Shown here piece by piece: positions 5,614 through 5,655 of a DNA stretch of 5,655 nucleotides. The translations under genes were made by a program, and so were the position numbers. Below the pieces are notes generated by a model, which saw only the letters and a list, made by a program, of their open reading frames with translations, did no database searches and was not told where the DNA came from. Position 1 is the stretch's first letter; each line of letters opens with the position of its first letter. The DNA comes from Pseudomonadota bacterium (GTDB lineage: Bacteria; Myxococcota_A; Bradymonadia; UBA4248). The DNA is taken from NCBI GenBank assembly GCA_009786045.1, contig WQTY01000160.1:1-5655 (forward strand). Reading direction: 5' to 3'.

Positions 5614-5638
5614 GCGGGGCCGGCGATTGAGGCCCCGC
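5614..5638. other. GC-rich hairpin near the window's right end
   Basis: GCGGGGCC (5614-5621) and GGCCCCGC (5631-5638) form a perfect 8-bp stem around a nine-base loop. The sequence after it is TCTTGGGGG, so it has at best a poor T-tract. It may act in 3'-end formation or RNA protection for the kinase transcript, but this is unproven. Confidence 0.6.
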
Positions 5639-5655
5639 TCTTGGGGGTAGCCGCG

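Noticed and set aside
5518..5638. CRISPR-like array or integron attC site
   Set aside because: The palindromes have different sequences and no regular spacers, and the attC core sites are not seen.

Overview
The window carries five complete, same-strand bacterial protein genes packed head to tail, with short intergenic regions rich in small perfect palindromes. Order: a YggS/PLPBP-family pyridoxal-phosphate homeostasis protein (103-825), a PdxA-family dehydrogenase (803-1870), a GalT-like nucleotidylyltransferase (1937-2944), and two tandem eukaryotic-like Ser/Thr protein kinases (3162-4388 and 4395-5492) with C-terminal membrane segments. No RNA genes, transposase, integrase or CRISPR array is visible.

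Organism: a bacterium of moderate GC. PdxA implies the DXP-dependent vitamin B6 route. Eukaryotic-like kinases without PASTA repeats, one carrying an HRDxN variant of the catalytic loop, are reminiscent of myxobacterial or other deltaproteobacterial relatives. This is a weak taxonomic inference; nothing in the window identifies the lineage.

Layout: 1-102 is non-coding with a composite hairpin repeat. The yggS-like and pdxA genes overlap by 23 bp and form a vitamin B6 pair. A 66-bp gap with a hairpin separates them from the galT-like gene, probably in the same operon. The 217-bp gap at 2945-3161 holds a start-less acidic reading frame, possible promoter elements, a strong hairpin and a GC-rich hairpin followed by seven T residues, ending only 20 bp before kinase 1. 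It is either the galT terminator or a conditional leader of the kinase operon. The two kinases are 6 bp apart and clearly paralogous. 5493-5655 is non-coding and packed with consecutive hairpins; its first part repeats the element seen at the left end of the window.

How the genes may work together: the first two plausibly make and buffer pyridoxal phosphate. The GalT-like enzyme transfers or phosphorolyses nucleotide-sugars, and its sequence recalls the plant ADP-glucose phosphorylase type as much as classical GalT. The kinases look like a membrane-anchored signalling pair. No direct link between the metabolic and kinase halves can be read from the sequence. The points most worth a second look are the divergent kinase pair, the two-hairpin leader in front of it, and the hairpin repeat found at both ends of the five-gene block.
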